NCBI GenBank assembly: GCA_028287865.1
Contig: JAQBOU010000116.1
Location: 1-38,757, forward strand
DNA from: Mucilaginibacter sp.
GTDB lineage: Bacteria; Bacteroidota; Bacteroidia; Sphingobacteriales; Sphingobacteriaceae
Direction: 5' to 3'
DNA length: 38,757 bases
Position 1 is the first letter of the stretch. Each line of letters starts with the position of its first letter. This document shows positions 17,151-25,180 of the stretch, piece by piece. Made by a program: the position numbers and the translations under genes. A model generated the notes under the pieces. The model was not told where the DNA came from and did not search any database. It worked only from the letters and a program-made list of their open reading frames with translations.

Positions 17151-18539
17151 TTATTTTGTGTTTACTATAGTGATGCGGTGTGTTTGAGGTTTATTAATGG
17201 CGTATATCTCGTCGGTTAACACATTTATTTCCTTTTGCCATGCATCGCGTATGCTTTTGTAGCGGGCCCGCATAAAATTATCTTTGTTGCCGTTTACAAA
17301 CATATCCTTAAGCGCATATTTCTTCACACTGTCCATAGCCGCATTGTTATCCTTATACAGCATGTTTTTCCCCTTCAAAAAATCATATTCCATCCATACA
17401 TACATCCTCAGGCGCCGTTCAATATCCCATCTTTCCTCATTCAATTCTCTTATTTGTATAGCCTGCTGGTATTCAGGCGTCGCCGTAATTTCAGCAAGAT
17501 CAATACCGTCTGCAAATTGTTTGTCCGACCAATTACCCATCAGCTCGCCATCCATCATTAAATTGTAATTCCCACTTTTAAGGCCCTTTACAGCCAATAG
17601 CTCCTGGTTAAATTCTTTTGCAAAAGGCACCAGTTTTAATGCATCAGCCTGTTTTTTATGATTGCCCCAGCCGCGCGGAATGGTATCGATAGGATAAGGT
17701 AAGGAATTGGCGAGGTAATTAAAGGCAACAGAATCTGCCGAACCTGAAATATTTGACACCTGGCAGTTTACCGCCCTCGAAACTTTTTTACTTTGCGCAT
17801 TAATGCTGATATCAGCAACCGGTTTATTGTCAAGCCCCTGCGCTTTTAAAAACAGATAAGCCATTACCAAATGCCCGTCATTATCAGGATGTACCCTGTC
17901 GTTAGGTGTAAGGCTGAAGGTTGAATCTTTTACCTGCCCGCGTATATTTATCTCCGTCATGGGATGATAAAAATCAATAAATCCCCAATGGTTGTCTTTT
18001 GCAGATTGCTCCTGGTGCACTATTATAGAAGCCAGTGCAGCGCTTTTATGCGGCCAGATATTTTTGGTGGTAAACTTAGTGGTTTCATCGTACGGCGACC
18101 CACCTATTAATATTGTTCTGATTTCTGGCCTTTTTCTTAATTTGTCTGCAACAAGGTCGTACGTCTTATAACTGTTCACCATCCTTTTATCAAATACATC
18201 CTGTGCATCTGCCCGGTACCATTCAAAATAACCGCTATCGTTCATTCCCCAGCTTAGGGTTAAAACCGTTGGCTTTTTTGAGAGCACATCGTCGTCAAAC
18301 CGGTCAGCTATCTGGCCAATAGCATCGCCGCCAATACCTGTATTAAAACAAGTAATACGCATATTCGGGAAATGCGTCATGTAATACAGCCAGATATAGG
18401 AGTGATAATGCCCGCCGTCTGTAATGCTGTTACCTACAAATGCAACCCTGTCGCCGGCTTTAAAAGGCGTTATCTTTTGGCCTGTAGCAGCGTTGAAAAC
18501 AAGGCAGCCTGCCAGCAGTGTAATAATTATTTTCTTCAT
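17151..18539 (-). CDS. Secreted SGNH hydrolase with GNS motif and C-terminal extension (copy 1)
   Basis: A 462-residue protein, signal peptide residues 1-20. The catalytic blocks are VGNSITDGG with Ser38 (GNS in place of GDS), GIGGD near 68-72, GMND at 98-101 and DRVHPDNDG with Asp214/His217. An extra domain of about 220 residues follows, including a helical end rich in charged residues (IRELNEERWDIERRLRMY, residues about 375-392). It is a paralogue of the gene at 23558-24946: same length, same layout, clearly diverged sequence. The stop of GH92 and this start are one base apart (18541/18539), so they are translationally close. The family is probably carbohydrate esterase or deacetylase; the GNS form is common in Bacteroidetes members. 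Confidence 0.87.
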   Translation of the reverse strand: MKKIIITLLAGCLVFNAATGQKITPFKAGDRVAFVGNSITDGGHYHSYIWLYYMTHFPNMRITCFNTGIGGDAIGQIADRFDDDVLSKKPTVLTLSWGMNDSGYFEWYRADAQDVFDKRMVNSYKTYDLVADKLRKRPEIRTILIGGSPYDETTKFTTKNIWPHKSAALASIIVHQEQSAKDNHWGFIDFYHPMTEINIRGQVKDSTFSLTPNDRVHPDNDGHLVMAYLFLKAQGLDNKPVADISINAQSKKVSRAVNCQVSNISGSADSVAFNYLANSLPYPIDTIPRGWGNHKKQADALKLVPFAKEFNQELLAVKGLKSGNYNLMMDGELMGNWSDKQFADGIDLAEITATPEYQQAIQIRELNEERWDIERRLRMYVWMEYDFLKGKNMLYKDNNAAMDSVKKYALKDMFVNGNKDNFMRARYKSIRDAWQKEINVLTDEIYAINKPQTHRITIVNTK

Positions 18540-18540
18540 A

Positions 18541-20868
18541 TTAGTTAAGTCCCCAGTTTTTGTTTGGTGTATTGCCCATTGTTAGCTCCAGGGTTCCGCC
18601 CGCAGCAATGTCTGTAAAATCAATGTGGCATTTATTATAAGGCTTGCCGTTGAGCTTTGCACTTTGGATGTAAATATTTGTTGCTGAATTGTTTTTTGCC
18701 ACAACGGTGAACGTATCACCTTTGGCATATTTAGGGTCGAGCTTTAGCGTTACTTTATCGAAAGCAGGGCTGGTTATCTCCTGCCGGGTATCGCCGGGGC
18801 AAACCGGGTGCAAACCAACAGCAGCCAGTATATACCAGGCCGACATCTGGCCCACATCCTCGTTACCGACCAAACCTACTACTGTGTTTTTATAGGCCCT
18901 CCGGCAAACTTCGCGGCTCCATTTCTGGGTTAACCAGGGTGCACCTAAACGGTTATATAAAAATGGGACATGGTGTACCGGCTCATTGGCCTGATTAAAG
19001 TAATCATTCCACATCATGTCTTCCGGTGTTTTTTCAAACAGGTTGTTGAGGTCGGCAATTACCTTTTCCCTGCCGCCCATCAGCTTTACCATACCATCAA
19101 CATCGTGCGGCACAAACCAGCCCTGCTGGTAAGGGTTAGTTTCAAAAGTGCCGTACCATTGGGTTAGTCTCCCGGAATCCGGCCATGCGGCCCAATTCCC
19201 ATTACTGTCTTTAGGCCTGAACCAGCCTTTCTCTTTGTCGAAAATGTTATTATAATCCTGGCTGCGCGCGGCATATTTAGCAGCGTCGGCAGGGTGGTTT
19301 AACCAGCGGGCCATTTGTGAAACGCACCACTCGGTATAAGCATATTCTAAAGTTAAAGCAATGCTGTTTGAACCGGGCGTATACCCTTTATCGCCATTGC
19401 CAAATTTCTCAACCGAACCAACCGAAAGCGCGTAAGCCTTTGGCACATCAAAATTGCGGATGCCCTTGGCATAAGCATCGGTTATTACAGATACGGCCGG
19501 GTTACCAAACATGCAGCCGCTATAGGCATTCAAAAGTTCCCAACGTTCCAGGTAATTTTTATTTTTTTCGCCGGCCAGCGTTACTAATGAGTTGATCATG
19601 TCATTCACCAGTGATGGATTAATGATCGTTTGCAAAGGCATCTGGCTGCGAAACACATCCCAGCCACTAAATACAGTACGCTTGTTAAATGATCTATTAT
19701 GGTGTGCCCTGCCATCTCCGCCGGGGTATTGCCCGTCAACATCATTAATAATACGGGGGTCTATCATGGTGTGGTACATGGCCGTGTAAAAAACGATTCG
19801 CTCTTCCGGCATGCCACCTTGTATTTTCACCTTAGCCAATGCCTTGTTCCAAAGCGCTACTGCACGCTGATGGGCTGCATCAAAATTCCAGTCTTTGATC
19901 TCCTTAATCAATTTGTTTTTAGCACCTGCCATACTTACATAGGAAATACCCGATTTCAGGATCACCTGCTCATTGGCTTTTGTTGCAAATTCCGTATAAA
20001 AGCCCAGGTGCTTACCCTGCTTTTGTTTAATCCCTTTTAAAATAACCGCATGCGCCACCCAATCCTGGTATTTTGCGCTTTCCACATCCTCGCGTTTGCG
20101 GTGCTGCCCATCAGGTATATCTGCGCTCCAAACACCGAAATTCTTTAGCGGCTTACTGAATTTAGCATAAAAATAAACCGTATAATCGGCATGGCCATCG
20201 CCGTTGCCCCAGCCTCCGCCGTCCGGCGTACATTTCATCCAGCCCTCTATAGTATTGGCATCAACTACCTTTACATATTGTAACGTTGAGGTGCCCCCCA
20301 CCCGTCTTGCCAGGTCTATTTGAATTCTCGATTGCTGATTTTGCGGAAAGGTAAAGCGCAGCATACCACTATGCGGGGCGGCAGTCATTTCGGCCTTAAT
20401 GTTATAATCGGTAAGCAGGGCGCTATAGTAACCGGCCGTTGCCTTCTCGCTCGACTTCAGGTATGCTGAACGGTATCCTCCCTTTGGATCGGCAAGCGTA
20501 CCGGCGCTTGTTTTAAGTTTGCCAGTTGTTGGCATTACCAAAAAGTTACCCATATCCCCATACCAGCCTATCCCGCTCATTTGCGTAAAGGCAAAGCCTT
20601 CTATACTTGTATGCTCATAACTGTAACCAGAGCCATTGTCGCCACCGGTAATAGTATTGGGACTAACCTGTACCATACCATAGGGTGTAGTTGCTCCCGG
20701 AAACGTTTTACCCAACCCGTGATAAATGCCGGCAGCAGCAGCGCTGCTGCTTGCACCAATCATTGGGTTTACGTATGATGCTGCATCCTGACCGTTTACT
20801 GCCAAAGCAGCTACAGACAAGCCGGCCGCAATTGCCAGGGCAAAATATCTTGTAATGTTTTTAAACAT
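18541..20868 (-). CDS. GH92 family alpha-mannosidase (complete)
   Basis: A 775-residue exported enzyme, signal peptide residues 1-27 ending VNGQ. The N-terminal beta-sandwich has GKTFPGATTPYGMVQVSP (53-70), GFAFTQMSG (91-99) and YGDMGNFLVMP (103-113). The (alpha/alpha)6 domain has EERIVFYTAMYHTMIDP (355-371), FSGWDVFRSQMPL (400-412), NQANEPVHHVPFLY (625-638, Glu629 the likely general acid) and GNEDVGQMSAWY (668-679). Length and motifs are complete for GH92, which removes mannose from non-reducing ends of alpha-mannosides with calcium. It is first in an operon with an SGNH esterase and a CE1-like esterase. The upstream region carries the locus palindrome at 20941-20956 and a possible TTTG/ATAATTTG promoter. 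It is the strongest indicator of an alpha-mannan or N-glycan substrate. Confidence 0.95.
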   Translation of the reverse strand: MFKNITRYFALAIAAGLSVAALAVNGQDAASYVNPMIGASSSAAAAGIYHGLGKTFPGATTPYGMVQVSPNTITGGDNGSGYSYEHTSIEGFAFTQMSGIGWYGDMGNFLVMPTTGKLKTSAGTLADPKGGYRSAYLKSSEKATAGYYSALLTDYNIKAEMTAAPHSGMLRFTFPQNQQSRIQIDLARRVGGTSTLQYVKVVDANTIEGWMKCTPDGGGWGNGDGHADYTVYFYAKFSKPLKNFGVWSADIPDGQHRKREDVESAKYQDWVAHAVILKGIKQKQGKHLGFYTEFATKANEQVILKSGISYVSMAGAKNKLIKEIKDWNFDAAHQRAVALWNKALAKVKIQGGMPEERIVFYTAMYHTMIDPRIINDVDGQYPGGDGRAHHNRSFNKRTVFSGWDVFRSQMPLQTIINPSLVNDMINSLVTLAGEKNKNYLERWELLNAYSGCMFGNPAVSVITDAYAKGIRNFDVPKAYALSVGSVEKFGNGDKGYTPGSNSIALTLEYAYTEWCVSQMARWLNHPADAAKYAARSQDYNNIFDKEKGWFRPKDSNGNWAAWPDSGRLTQWYGTFETNPYQQGWFVPHDVDGMVKLMGGREKVIADLNNLFEKTPEDMMWNDYFNQANEPVHHVPFLYNRLGAPWLTQKWSREVCRRAYKNTVVGLVGNEDVGQMSAWYILAAVGLHPVCPGDTRQEITSPAFDKVTLKLDPKYAKGDTFTVVAKNNSATNIYIQSAKLNGKPYNKCHIDFTDIAAGGTLELTMGNTPNKNWGLN

Positions 20869-20940
20869 TGGTACTCTTGAATAATACGTTTAAATACTGG
20901 CTGTATTAATAATTGGTTTATAAAGCGTCCAAATTATAAA

Positions 20941-20956
20941 GAAAAAACGATTTAGC
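20941..20956. promoter_or_regulatory. Palindromic operator, copy 4 (upstream of GH92 operon)
   Basis: GAAAAAACGATTTAGC keeps the central CG and right arm. On the minus strand the last base joins a TTTG (20956-20959), which could be a -33 box. A possible -7 box, ATAATTTG, lies at 20930-20937 with an 18-base spacer. If so, the site fills the promoter spacer, a typical repressor position. The left arm is weak. Confidence 0.5.
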
Positions 20957-20996
20957 AAATATTTATTAAAATTAATTTACACTCATCTCTTCCATA

Positions 20997-22304
20997 CTAA
21001 AAGCTGCCTGCGTTCACCAATTTAATCGTTCTGAGCCCGAACTTTGGGATAGTTATTATTGTAGAAATTTGATGTGCTTGTTTTAATAGTGTTAATTCCT
21101 GCCCTTCTCTGCCATTAAGTTCTGTTAGTACCGCTTTAGTTGCCTGGCAGCCAAAGATTACCTTTTCTTTATTGCCGGTACCTGTATTGAAAATTCGCAC
21201 CAGCATATTGTTACCATCAAAATTTATAGCTGATACTTCATACCCGGCCGGCACCTTAACAAGCGACCGGCTCATTTCCGGTGGGTGCTGATCGGCAACT
21301 ACTGCAATTAACGGCTCACTCCACGTGGTACCCGCTGCCCATATACCGGCCTTATCCCATCTGCCCTGATGTGGTATTAAGGCGTAATTGATTTGTGTGG
21401 GGCCGTTAATACCATAGTTCCTGCCCCACAAACCCAAACCTGAGTATTGGATATTAAGCCCTAACGGGAAATCTTCACCATGCGCGTAACTGGTAGTATG
21501 GTCTGTAAACAGCGCCATGCCGTACTGATCGTTGTGGTCGGTAACATCTACCCAATTTAATATAACGTTGTTTTTTATACTGTCCCAGCGGTTAAAAAAA
21601 GTGTTTTTTAACTTGCTTTCGGTTACATCAAAGGGAGCATTTTTATAAACCTTCTGCTGCTCTAAATTCAGCGGGAACATGGCGAGCAGCTTATAACTGT
21701 CATCATAAAAGGGCTTAGTTGGCAAATCTATCTTGTAAGTGGCCGGTTTAGGATCCTGCCCTATACCCGGGTTGCCTTTCCAATCAATATTTAATTTAAT
21801 ATCTATCCGTGGCTGACCCTCCTCTAAAGAAATAACCTGCGTATAATTGTTACCGGCTATCCGGCCCTTCACCAAAACTTTAATTCTCAGCGGGCCGTTT
21901 TCCATTATCTCGATATTAGCGGCGCTATCCACGCTTGATCTAAAGCCGCCATCATTATAAAAGTTACCGCGTAACTCGTTAAAGCTGCGGGCGTTTAACT
22001 GATCAACAAATTCCTTATTATTTAATTTTTTAGCGATGATGCTTTTGATCACTCCGCCATGCACCGGATCGATAATGAGCTTATACAAATCTGTTTCTAC
22101 CTGGTATCTGCCGTCAGCCATTTTACTTACCGTTGCGCCTTTTGCCGGCAGCGGCGCTTTATCCGTTAGCCTATAAACTGCATAACCTATTGATGGTACC
22201 CGGGCCTTAAAAATGATGCTATTTTCGGCTGTAAACTGTAACGGAACCGCTTGCCCGCTTCCATCAATCAAACCGGTATTAGCCAAATTCCGGATGGCCG
22301 GCAG
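20997..22304 (-). CDS. C-terminal half of the GH38-like mannosidase (beta-sandwich part)
   Basis: An open frame of about 435 codons directly after the amber codon. The only usable internal start is a TTG at 22284-22286, with no clear signal peptide, so independent expression as an exported protein is unlikely. The content is beta-strand rich, with features of GH38 C-terminal domains: YQVETDLYKLIIDPVHGG, SIIAKKLNNKEFVDQ, ENGPLRIKVLVKGRIAGNN, YTQVISLEEGQPRIDIKLN and GLWGRNYGINGPTQINYAL. It matters as evidence that the parent gene was full length until recently. Confidence 0.7.
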   Translation of the reverse strand: MPAIRNLANTGLIDGSGQAVPLQFTAENSIIFKARVPSIGYAVYRLTDKAPLPAKGATVSKMADGRYQVETDLYKLIIDPVHGGVIKSIIAKKLNNKEFVDQLNARSFNELRGNFYNDGGFRSSVDSAANIEIMENGPLRIKVLVKGRIAGNNYTQVISLEEGQPRIDIKLNIDWKGNPGIGQDPKPATYKIDLPTKPFYDDSYKLLAMFPLNLEQQKVYKNAPFDVTESKLKNTFFNRWDSIKNNVILNWVDVTDHNDQYGMALFTDHTTSYAHGEDFPLGLNIQYSGLGLWGRNYGINGPTQINYALIPHQGRWDKAGIWAAGTTWSEPLIAVVADQHPPEMSRSLVKVPAGYEVSAINFDGNNMLVRIFNTGTGNKEKVIFGCQATKAVLTELNGREGQELTLLKQAHQISTIITIPKFGLRTIKLVNAGSF

Positions 22305-22307
22305 CTA
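22305..22307 (-). other. In-frame amber (TAG) codon splitting the GH38-like gene
   Basis: Minus-strand reading is ...GAT GAG GTA ATA TCC GTG TAG CTG CCG GCC ATC..., with coding sequence in the same frame on both sides. No nearby structure suggests programmed readthrough, and I know of no amber recoding in this group. Confidence 0.85.
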
Positions 22308-23558
22308 CACGGATATTACCTCATCGCGGTTAACGCCGGTAGTATTGTAAACGGTAATATAATTGCCGCTAACCCCAGGTTGGTTTAAGGTGGCCCCTGC
22401 CTGGTTAATAATACTATCACAGATCCGGTTGGTATGGCCAGTCCAGCCGGTTACTTTGTCGGCCCATGTATTGCCGGGTTTGCCGTTGTAAGGCACTATC
22501 CAGCAATCGTGATGTTGTGATAACAATAGCGTGCGCCAAGCCGAATCTAACGCCGCCTGCGGCCATACGGCAGCAGCATAAATTTTCGCCATAGCCGCCA
22601 GTTTCTCGGTAGCTACCAGCTTATTTTCAGACACCCTTACTTTTTGGGCGATCTGCTGGGTAACCTGCGAACCCCATACCAGGCTTACCAGCATATCTTC
22701 CTGCGATACTTTCCAGTTTTGCCTTGGGTCTTTTGCCGCTACATTAGCGAAATAATTACGCCAGGTAGTGTAAGTGCTTTTAATATCGCCATGCACGCCG
22801 TTACCGATAAAGGGGCCGCCTTTCCAGCCGGCGTCCTGCAGCGTCATCCCTATCGGGTGTGCAATCCCGGCGGCCAGCGCCGCGTTAACATATGCTGCCG
22901 AATTATTCCAGGCGATGGTTTGCCAGGTTGATTTGGCGGCCAGGGTTTCTACATCGTAGCGTGGCGAGGCTATAATAGCGGTACCATCGGGACCGATCCA
23001 GTTAACCAGTTCGCCGCTATGCGGGCGGGTATAACCGCCAAAACAGGTGTTCGGATTTTTTAACGACGCATATTTAAACCCGAAAGAAGTTAATATTTGC
23101 GGCAACGCGCTGGTGAAACAAGGTTCTTCCGACGAGTAGCTGGTAAATACAGCCTCCGGGAAATGGGCTTTTATCATTTTCATTCCATAGCTTAACTGTC
23201 TGATAATGCTCTCGCCGGATATATTGTACATATAGCTTTGCGCGTAAGCGGGATTTACATACTCAATTCTTCCATTTAGCGACTGGTCTGCAAAAAGCGC
23301 CTTAAAATCTGCATAGGCTGATGGATCAACGGCCTGCGCCCTGGCCCAGGTTTCGGGTTCCAACTCAATGTTGATCTTCCAATCGGGATTCTTTTTAAGC
23401 ATATCTGCCATAAACCGGGTGTTCCAATCCGGGTAATGCCCCCATATCCCGCCATGATAACCGTCGATATAATAGGCGGTTTGGGCAGAAACTTTTACAC
23501 TGTTAAAGCAGATAAATAAGGCGATAAACAGGTAATGTGATTTTTTTACCATCAGCAT
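22305..23558 (-). CDS. N-terminal half of the GH38-like mannosidase, ending at amber codon
   Basis: 417 codons from ATG 23556-23558, overlapping the stop of the SGNH gene as TAATG, which suggests translational coupling. Signal peptide residues 4-25 (ending VSAQ). The barrel part has YYIDGYHGGIWGHYPDWNT (29-47), EPETW (67-71), SSEEPCFTSALPQILTSFGF (142-161) and MTLQDAGWKGGPF (238-250). The helical middle-domain motif LLLSQHHD (344-351) corresponds to the LLxxQFHD of GH38 enzymes. The HxDPGW motif of classical GH38 is absent, so this is a GH38-related clade and not a standard member; the exact linkage cleaved is unknown. The truncated product would lack the beta-sandwich and is probably inactive. 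Confidence 0.78.
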   Translation of the reverse strand: MLMVKKSHYLFIALFICFNSVKVSAQTAYYIDGYHGGIWGHYPDWNTRFMADMLKKNPDWKINIELEPETWARAQAVDPSAYADFKALFADQSLNGRIEYVNPAYAQSYMYNISGESIIRQLSYGMKMIKAHFPEAVFTSYSSEEPCFTSALPQILTSFGFKYASLKNPNTCFGGYTRPHSGELVNWIGPDGTAIIASPRYDVETLAAKSTWQTIAWNNSAAYVNAALAAGIAHPIGMTLQDAGWKGGPFIGNGVHGDIKSTYTTWRNYFANVAAKDPRQNWKVSQEDMLVSLVWGSQVTQQIAQKVRVSENKLVATEKLAAMAKIYAAAVWPQAALDSAWRTLLLSQHHDCWIVPYNGKPGNTWADKVTGWTGHTNRICDSIINQAGATLNQPGVSGNYITVYNTTGVNRDEVISV

Positions 23559-24946
23559 TATTTAATTAAAGTGATTTCGAAACGGTGGACAACAGGTTTA
23601 TTAATTTGGTACATTTGGTTGGTAAGCAGGTCTATTTCCTGTTGCCAGGCTTCCCGAACGCTTTTAAACCTTGCTTTGCGATAAGTTGGAACGGTTACTG
23701 CTACAAAAAAATCTTTCTTAGCATATTTCTCCAGCGAATCTACAGTGGCATCCCCATCATTAAACAGCAGTCCCCTTGGCTTAAGTATGGAGTAATGGAT
23801 CCAGTAATATTCGCGCAGGCGGCGCTCAATTTCCCAGCGCTCTTCATTAAGGTGCATGATGGCTAATGCCTGCTGGTATTGCGGTGTGGTATTAATTAAA
23901 GCCATGTTAATGCCCTGGCCAAGATCGGCACCGGTATAAGTGCCAATCGTTTTATCATCAATTTTAAGCACATACTGACCCTGTTTTAGTCCCTTAACCT
24001 GTAATGTTTCCTGGTTAAACTCATCTGTGAATGGGATTAGTTTTAAAGCGGCCGATTGCGCCCGCTGCGGCCTGCCAAAACCACCTGGAATGGTATCGGT
24101 TGGATAAGGCAATGAATTGGCCAAATAGCTAAATTTGATAACTGCCGTTGATATATCCGGGTGGGTAATGGTGCAGTTTTCGGCACGTTCTACCTTTTTT
24201 GCCGGGGCGTTGATCACTACACCGGCCACTTTTTTACCTGCTAAGCCCTGAGCCTTTAAAAACGCATATGCCATAACCATTTGCCCATCGTTTGTGGGAT
24301 GGATACGGTCGGCGTTATTGAACGTAAACAGCGAATCGCGCTGTTGCTCGTGCAGGCTAACCTGGGTAAGGCTGCCATTAAAATCCACATAACCCCAATT
24401 ATTGCTGGCTGCAGCCTTTTGTTGCCCGGCAGCTATTCTTAAAATGGCAGCGTTCTTTTTTAATAAGGGGTTGATCTTTATTTTAGACGTCTCGTCATAG
24501 GGCGGCGACGAGATCATGATCTTCTTGACTTCAGGATGTGCCGCCAGTTTTGTTTCGATCAGCGCAAAGCTTTTTAATGACGCAGCTACTTTAGCGTTAT
24601 AAACCGAATCGGCTTTATCTCCTTTAAGGTTCTGGTAGCCGGTATCATTCATACCAAAGGTAAGCGTCATCACCGTAGGCTTATGGACAAATACGTCGCT
24701 ATCCAGCCTTTCAAATATTTGTTGTGCTACATCGCCACCTATCCCGGCATTAAATATGGTAATGCGCCTGCCGGGGTAGTGTGTTAAATAATACAGCCAA
24801 ATGTAAGAATGGTAATGGCCGCCGTCAGTAATGCTGTTACCTGTAAACACCACCCGGTCACCTTGTTGAAAAGGTTGAACTGTTTGCGCCTTTACAATTC
24901 CGGTTAGGCAAAAAAATAAATATAAGGCAGATAAACTTAGTTTCAC
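23558..24946 (-). CDS. Secreted SGNH hydrolase with GNS motif and C-terminal extension (copy 2)
   Basis: A 462-residue protein, signal peptide residues 1-20 (ending IVKA). Blocks are TGNSITDGG with Ser38, NAGIGGD (66-72), GMND (98-101) and DRIHPTNDG with Asp213/His216. A C-terminal extension carries the charged helix MHLNEERWEIERRLREYY. It parallels the gene at 17151-18539 nearly domain for domain, including HYHSYIWLYY after the nucleophile, so the two are ancient paralogues split between two mannosidase operons. It is first in its operon and overlaps the GH38-like start by one base (TAATG). The palindromic operator lies 19 bases before the start. Deacetylation of mannosides is the likely job, by inference. 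Confidence 0.88.
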   Translation of the reverse strand: MKLSLSALYLFFCLTGIVKAQTVQPFQQGDRVVFTGNSITDGGHYHSYIWLYYLTHYPGRRITIFNAGIGGDVAQQIFERLDSDVFVHKPTVMTLTFGMNDTGYQNLKGDKADSVYNAKVAASLKSFALIETKLAAHPEVKKIMISSPPYDETSKIKINPLLKKNAAILRIAAGQQKAAASNNWGYVDFNGSLTQVSLHEQQRDSLFTFNNADRIHPTNDGQMVMAYAFLKAQGLAGKKVAGVVINAPAKKVERAENCTITHPDISTAVIKFSYLANSLPYPTDTIPGGFGRPQRAQSAALKLIPFTDEFNQETLQVKGLKQGQYVLKIDDKTIGTYTGADLGQGINMALINTTPQYQQALAIMHLNEERWEIERRLREYYWIHYSILKPRGLLFNDGDATVDSLEKYAKKDFFVAVTVPTYRKARFKSVREAWQQEIDLLTNQMYQINKPVVHRFEITLIK

Positions 24947-24964
24947 GCCGCAAATCTATAAAAA

Positions 24965-24980
24965 GCTAAATTGATTTAGC
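24965..24980. promoter_or_regulatory. Palindromic operator, copy 5 (upstream of SGNH/GH38-like operon)
   Basis: GCTAAATTGATTTAGC, identical in all 16 bases to copy 1 at 1685-1700. It lies 18 bases before the SGNH start codon. A TAGATTTG box at 24951-24958 fits the -7 consensus but would put the transcript start at the ATG itself, so the true promoter is uncertain. Confidence 0.75.
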
Positions 24981-24995
24981 TAAAAAGTGTGAATC

Positions 24996-25020
24996 TTTTA
25001 ATATTGTTACAATATTAAAA
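24996..25020. promoter_or_regulatory. 25-base perfect AT-rich palindrome upstream of the SGNH/GH38-like operon
   Basis: Arms TTTTAATATTGT (24996-25007) and ACAATATTAAAA (25009-25020) pair perfectly around one T. It is 15 bases beyond operator copy 5, in the gap between two minus-strand genes. It could be a second protein-binding site for the operon, or less likely a terminator stem for the START gene, whose stop is 160 bases away. No good T-run follows. Confidence 0.5.
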
Positions 25021-25180
25021 TCATATCTTATATAATATAAAGCACCATACCGCTACCACGTTGAATTAAAGACACTTTGCGGCTTTTCATTTACAGGTAT
25101 GCTAAAACGCTGATATCGGTTGAACTTTTTTGTTTAATTGTCCCTGAAGTTTTGGTAAGGAGATGCGGCCCTAAACCCTG

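Larger units (their letters stand above)
20997..23558 (-). pseudogene. GH38-like alpha-mannosidase interrupted by an in-frame amber codon
   Basis: Two adjacent frames of 417 and about 435 codons are in the same reading frame, parted by a single TAG at 22305-22307. Read through, they give one protein of about 853 residues, a normal size for this class. The first half carries the signal peptide and catalytic-type barrel, the second the beta-sandwich. Codons after the stop (CTG CCG GCC ATC CGG AAT) keep the frame, and no frameshift or insertion is needed. The simplest reading is a recent nonsense change, for example from CAG, AAG or GAG. A sequencing error is also possible. The frame is otherwise intact, so decay is young. 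It is coupled to the upstream SGNH gene by a TAATG overlap. Confidence 0.8.

Noticed and set aside
22305..22307. Programmed readthrough or reassigned amber codon
   Set aside because: No pyrrolysine genes, stimulatory structure or precedent in this group is visible; other genes here stop normally.
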